The notes beneath the pieces are model-generated. The model made no database searches. It saw only the letters and a list, made by a program, of their open reading frames with translations, and was not told the origin of the DNA. Position numbers and translations under genes: made by a program. A stretch of 8,854 nt of DNA from Chloroflexota bacterium (GTDB lineage: Bacteria > Chloroflexota > Anaerolineae > SpSt-600). Every line of letters starts with the position of its first letter. The stretch's first letter is position 1. Below are positions 5,541-8,854 of the stretch, piece by piece. Location: contig DRAO01000204.1 of the NCBI GenBank assembly GCA_011041825.1, positions 1 through 8,854 on the forward strand. The letters run 5' to 3'.

Positions 5541-6399
5541 AGTCACCGGTTTTCTTTGCTGCTAAAGCTCGCTCAACGGCTTCATCCCAGAAAGCTACCT
5601 GGCCATCCAGGATCATAACCACCCCTGCCTGGCAGGCCATAACCCTTGCTCCCTGTGTGGCCTCCTCTCCGGCCACTGCTGGGATGGCCAGGTAGCCCAC
5701 TCTTTGCAGATGTTCTGCCCGTCGGAGGGCTCTTTCCACATCGCACCTATCCACCACCGCCGAAATCTCTACCGCCAGCCATACCTCCCCTAATTCCTTC
5801 CTCTCCCGGGGCCGCCCTTGTACCAGCAAATCAAGCTGAAGCAGGTCAAGCCAGTCCCTGGGGGTAAACTTGGACTCCAGCTCCTCTTCCAAGTCCGAAG
5901 GGAGGAGAGCCTTCACCCGGCGGAGGATGCGCCCGAAGTAAGCCCCTGCTCGCCTGTGGTAATAGATTTCCAGAAGGCGCCCCTTGACCGAAGACATATC
6001 GTCTTTCAGCTTCTTTATATCCCTGGCCTGCTCTTCCTGGACCTTGATGAGCTCGTGCATCATAACCTCAGTGCGATTCTGAGCTTCGGTTAACTCCCGC
6101 ACTTTAGCTTCAGTGCGCTTCTGAGCCTCGGTCAGCTCCTGGACCCTGGCCTCGGTTTCCTTCTGAGCCTCAACAAGCTCCTGGACTGTGGCTTCCAGGC
6201 GGGTAAGGCGCTCCTCGGCCTTCTCATGGGCTCTGATCAGTCCCTGCACGGCTTGACGGAGGTCGCCCATTTCCTCGTACCGTATTGCCATAACTTGGTC
6301 GAGGATTTCCACCATAGTTTCAGCGGTGGCTCGGTCGAAAGTCTGCTGCAACTTCCTGAGTATCCATTCTTTCTCCGGCTGGGTAAGAAAGTAGGCCAT
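5539..6399 (-). CDS. Coiled-coil protein with a degenerate PD-(D/E)XK-like C-terminal domain
   Basis: The function is unknown. Residues 1-40 look like a short helical head. Residues 45-140 are almost continuous amphipathic coiled coil with 14-residue repeats (72-127), rich in Glu, Gln, Arg and Ala. Residues 145-275 resemble the restriction-endonuclease-like domain attached to such coiled coils (DUF3782-like proteins), though the family name is from memory. The putative core is Asp190 in LLQLDLLVQG, then the strand VWLAVEISAVVD with Glu211, followed by the helix DVERALRRAEHLQRVG and the strand YLAIPAVAG. In an active PD-(D/E)XK enzyme E-x-K would be expected; here it is E-I-S (Ser213), so nuclease activity is doubtful. 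There is no signal peptide or membrane span, so it is probably cytoplasmic. AGGAGG (6407-6412) lies 7 nt before ATG. It lies 111 bp downstream of the histidine kinase gene on the same strand and may be co-transcribed with it. No promoter was seen in the gap. Confidence 0.8.
   Translation of the reverse strand: MAYFLTQPEKEWILRKLQQTFDRATAETMVEILDQVMAIRYEEMGDLRQAVQGLIRAHEKAEERLTRLEATVQELVEAQKETEARVQELTEAQKRTEAKVRELTEAQNRTEVMMHELIKVQEEQARDIKKLKDDMSSVKGRLLEIYYHRRAGAYFGRILRRVKALLPSDLEEELESKFTPRDWLDLLQLDLLVQGRPRERKELGEVWLAVEISAVVDRCDVERALRRAEHLQRVGYLAIPAVAGEEATQGARVMACQAGVVMILDGQVAFWDEAVERALAAKKTGD
6061..6186 (-). repeat. Three tandem 42-bp units encoding 14-residue coiled-coil repeats
   Basis: Three successive 42-bp units encode VQELVEAQKETEAR, VQELTEAQKRTEAK and VRELTEAQNRTEVM (residues 72-113). 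A more diverged fourth unit, MHELIKVQEEQARD, extends to 6019, and a related VQGLIRAHEKAEER lies at residues 51-64. The period is exactly two heptads, so these are coding coiled-coil repeats and not a mobile or CRISPR-type array. The DNA units are similar enough that copy number could change by slippage or recombination. Confidence 0.85.
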
Positions 6400-6510
6400 A
6401 CTTCAGCCTCCTACAAAGGAATTCACATAAGGGGTAGCTCCCTACTTAATCGTCCTCATACAAGGAAGCGGGATTTTGTCCCGAAAACGCTCCCTTTTCC
6501 CCATAGGGTC

Positions 6511-8854
6511 TCACTTGAACCTCTCCAGGGCATCGTGTACCACCTCTTTAACCCGCTGCACTGTGAAGGGTTTGGTGAGGTAAGGATGGCCCGTCCGGGC
6601 CAGGAATGCCTGTGTGCTGGCCTCCATAACATCCCCGGTGATGAAGATGAACCGGCGTGCCAGGTCCGGGTTCTCCTTCTTCACCCTCTCAAAGAGGGTC
6701 CTGCCGCCCATCTTAGGCATCTTGATATCCGTTATCACCAGGTCGAATTTGTGCTCCTGCAATAACCTGAAGGCACGTTCCCCATCGCCTGTGGTGGTGA
6801 CTTTGTAACCTTCCTGGCTGAGGATGGTGGAGAGCAAGTCTGTAATGCTCGTTTCATCGTCCACTATAAGGATGCTGGCCGGGGTGATTCCCTCCTTTTC
6901 TCTGATCGCTTTAAGGTACTCCTCAGCCCAGGAAGTGGCTTCCTCAGGCTGGATTACCGGGAGTTCCACGTAGAAGGTCACACCCGGATAAGGGGTGTTG
7001 TTCTTGGCCCATATCCTCCCCTTGTGTTCGGCCACGAAGCCATAAGCTATTGCCAGGCCCATCCCCGTCCCCTTCTCCTTGGTGGTGAAGAAGGGGTCGA
7101 AGATGCGGGAGAGGTTCTCCTTGGGGATGCCAGGGCCGTCATCGCTGAATTCCACCCGGATGTAATTCTCCGGGGTCAAGGATGTTTTGACCCGCAACGT
7201 TCCGCTACCGTGGGCCTCGGCCATCGCTTGTTCGGCATTTATGATGATATTCAGGAACACCTGCTGAATCTGCTGGGGGTCGGCCATAGTCATAGGGAGG
7301 CCCGGCGCCAGGTCGGTTATCAGCTTTATGTTCTCCACCCGCATCTCATAGGCCCTCAACTCCAGGGTCTTTTTGACCAGCTTGTTGATGTCCACCGGCT
7401 CTCTCCTGGGAGGCCTCTTGCGGGCGAAGTCCAGCAGGTTTCTGACGATTCCGGCAGCCCTGTTTGCCTGCTCTTCAATACGCTTCAGGTCTCGTTTAAC
7501 GTGGTCAGGCAGGGACGGGTTGGCTGCCAGAAGTTGAGCATAGCCCAGGACGGAAGTGAGGGGGTTGTTGAGTTCGTGGGCCACACCTGAGATGAGTTCA
7601 CCCAGGGAGGCGAGCTTTTCAGCCTGGAAGAGCCGTTCCTGCATCTCCTTTTCCCTGGTGATGTCTTTGATGATGAGGGAGGAAGCAACCGCTTTCCCTT
7701 CATCGTCGAAGACGGGGTAAGCCGAGATGAGGAATGTGCCTTTAAGGCTGGGCTCTTCCACTTCTTCGCTGAGAGGATGGCCTTCCTTCAGGGCTTTGAT
7801 GTGGGGGCACCAGGATGGCGGAGCGTCGGTGTGGTGGATGAGTTCATAGCACTTTTTCCCAACAATCTCCTGAGGGGAAAGGTTGACCCGCTTTGCCAGG
7901 GCCTCGTTAGCCCGGAGGATGGTGAAGTCCTCATCCACGATGAAGATGCCATCGGTGATGGCGTTGAAGGTGGACTCCCACTCCTCCTGCGCTTGCACCA
8001 CCTCCCTGTAAAGGAGGGCTTTCTCGATGGCTACGCTTATCTGCTTTGAGATGGCTTCGAGGAGGTTTTTATCCTCCTCGGTGTAAGTACGGGGCTCACG
8101 GTAGAGCAGGGACACGAAGCCTGCCTTTCTCCCCCACAGGTGGATGGGGAAGAATGCCCCGCAGGTGAAGCCCCTCTCCCGCACGAAATCGGGGATATAG
8201 CTTATGAGGGACAAATCCTCCACGAAAATGGGGGAATCGGGGGATTCTTCCAGTTCTTTCAACTGCTCTTCCGTGGCGGGGATAGGCACGGGGCGAAAGC
8301 CCGTTGATTTGGATATGACGAAGCCCTGGCCTTCTCCCTCGAAGATGTGGAAGGCAAGGGCATCGGCCTCGGTGATTTCCATCAGGACCTGGCCCGCCTT
8401 TTCGGCCATCCCTTCCAGCTCCAAGGTGGTAGCGAGGGCCTGAGCTAAACGGTTGAGGGCCTCAAGCTCCCGGGCCCGCCGGAGGGTCTCTTCCTCCGCT
8501 TTCACCTGAGCGGTCACGTCCATAATGGTGCCCAAGATGGCCGGGCGCCCTTCGTATTCTGTGGCAGAGCCGTGGGCCTCGCAGTGAATTATGGTGCCAT
8601 CCTTCCGCAACCCCCTGAACCGGTAGCGGATGCTTTTCATCTCCCCCTCGAGGCGCTTCCTCACGTTCTCAGCGACCAGGTCTCTATCCTCGGGTGCGGT
8701 CAGGTCTATAGGCCCCAAACGGCCTATGATTTCATCAACCTCATAACCAAACATAGAGGCCAGGGCAGGGTTCACGTAGCGGAACCGGCCATCCTGAATC
8801 AGGTACACGCCAGCCAGGTTTGCCTCGCTCAACAGGCGGTAGCGAGCCTCGGAC
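6511..8854 (-). CDS. Hybrid sensor histidine kinase, PAS-GAF-PAS-HisKA-HATPase-REC, 5' end missing
   Basis: This is a cytosolic-looking multi-sensor kinase with its own receiver. Numbering is from the TTG at 8830-8832, used only as a reference point. PAS1 spans about 1-112 (GVYLIQDGRFRYVNPALA, then FRGLRKDGT and GTIMDVTAQ), GAF about 125-275 and PAS2 about 283-395. The dimerisation/phosphoacceptor helix has His419 (GVAHELNNPLTSVLGY). The HATPase has N-box Asn528/Asn532, G1 DDGPGIP (564-570) and G2 GTGMGLAI (588-595). The C-terminal receiver (652-772) has Asp658/659, phosphoacceptor Asp702 (TDIKMPKMGG), Thr732 and Lys754. All catalytic residues are present. There is no Hpt or output domain, so partner proteins are needed. 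The TTG is not the true start: the frame is open upstream to the window edge (SEARYRL leads into PAS1), and no SD precedes it. More sensor or membrane domains may lie outside. Confidence 0.93.
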   Translation of the reverse strand, partial: SEARYRLLSEANLAGVYLIQDGRFRYVNPALASMFGYEVDEIIGRLGPIDLTAPEDRDLVAENVRKRLEGEMKSIRYRFRGLRKDGTIIHCEAHGSATEYEGRPAILGTIMDVTAQVKAEEETLRRARELEALNRLAQALATTLELEGMAEKAGQVLMEITEADALAFHIFEGEGQGFVISKSTGFRPVPIPATEEQLKELEESPDSPIFVEDLSLISYIPDFVRERGFTCGAFFPIHLWGRKAGFVSLLYREPRTYTEEDKNLLEAISKQISVAIEKALLYREVVQAQEEWESTFNAITDGIFIVDEDFTILRANEALAKRVNLSPQEIVGKKCYELIHHTDAPPSWCPHIKALKEGHPLSEEVEEPSLKGTFLISAYPVFDDEGKAVASSLIIKDITREKEMQERLFQAEKLASLGELISGVAHELNNPLTSVLGYAQLLAANPSLPDHVKRDLKRIEEQANRAAGIVRNLLDFARKRPPRREPVDINKLVKKTLELRAYEMRVENIKLITDLAPGLPMTMADPQQIQQVFLNIIINAEQAMAEAHGSGTLRVKTSLTPENYIRVEFSDDGPGIPKENLSRIFDPFFTTKEKGTGMGLAIAYGFVAEHKGRIWAKNNTPYPGVTFYVELPVIQPEEATSWAEEYLKAIREKEGITPASILIVDDETSITDLLSTILSQEGYKVTTTGDGERAFRLLQEHKFDLVITDIKMPKMGGRTLFERVKKENPDLARRFIFITGDVMEASTQAFLARTGHPYLTKPFTVQRVKEVVHDALERFK

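Noticed and set aside
6019..6186. 42-bp tandem repeats as a possible CRISPR or regulatory array
   Set aside because: The units are directly adjacent without spacers, in frame, and encode 14-residue heptad pairs of a coiled coil.
6469..6483. Terminator hairpin after the kinase gene
   Set aside because: The stem is only 5 bp (CGGGA/TCCCG), and on the - strand it is followed by CTTCCTTG with no continuous T-run.
6226..6765. + strand frame of 179 codons spanning the gap between the two - strand genes
   Set aside because: It overlaps both well-supported - strand genes, including the receiver domain, and has no SD or domain of its own.
7024..7590. 188-codon + strand frame inside the histidine kinase
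   Set aside because: The - strand encodes intact HisKA and HATPase motifs here. The + frame has no recognisable features.

Overview
The window is bacterial DNA carrying one complete branched-chain-amino-acid (LIV/HAAT family) ABC importer operon on the + strand and two signalling or unknown-function genes on the - strand. The genes are closely packed, have strong AGGAGG-type ribosome binding sites, and have mixed to GC-rich codon third positions. The importer's substrate-binding protein is a lipoprotein. A long 14-residue-periodic coiled-coil protein with a PD-(D/E)XK-like C-terminus sits next to a PAS/GAF hybrid kinase. Such proteins are, from memory, common in Chloroflexota, cyanobacteria and some thermophiles. 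My guess is an Anaerolineae-like Chloroflexota or a similar environmental bacterium, but nothing in the window proves the lineage.

Layout, left to right. Positions 1-434 hold no confidently called gene. They contain a near-consensus sigma-70 promoter (TTGACA, 17 bp, TAAAAT at 211-239) and an mRNA leader of about 190 nt. The leader has two Shine-Dalgarno-like elements, a nested stem-loop that puts the first of them in its apical loop, and a CU-rich segment complementary to both. Next come the lipoprotein solute-binding protein (435-1607), a 14-bp intergenic stem-loop (1636-1668), the permeases livH (1732-2661) and livM (2683-4044), and the ATPases livG (4025-4795) and livF (4795-5508). The last four genes abut or overlap and must be co-translated from one mRNA. 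The operon order K-H-M-G-F is the standard one. The binding protein captures substrate outside the membrane, LivH and LivM form the channel, and LivG and LivF hydrolyse ATP.

The + strand operon meets a - strand pair tail to tail, with only 30 bp between stop codons (5509-5538). Read in the - direction, the pair begins with a hybrid sensor histidine kinase (PAS-GAF-PAS-HisKA-HATPase-REC). Its 5' end lies outside the window, because the reading frame stays open through position 8854. After 111 bp comes a 286-residue coiled-coil protein with a PD-(D/E)XK-like domain in which the expected E-x-K is E-x-S. Nothing in the sequence links the kinase pair to the transporter apart from adjacency.

I do not see a convincing new multi-gene system here. 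The parts most worth a second look are the structured leader of the binding-protein gene, a 100-codon open - strand frame that overlaps that promoter and runs off the left edge, the hairpin between the binding protein and permease genes, and the degenerate nuclease-like coiled-coil protein.
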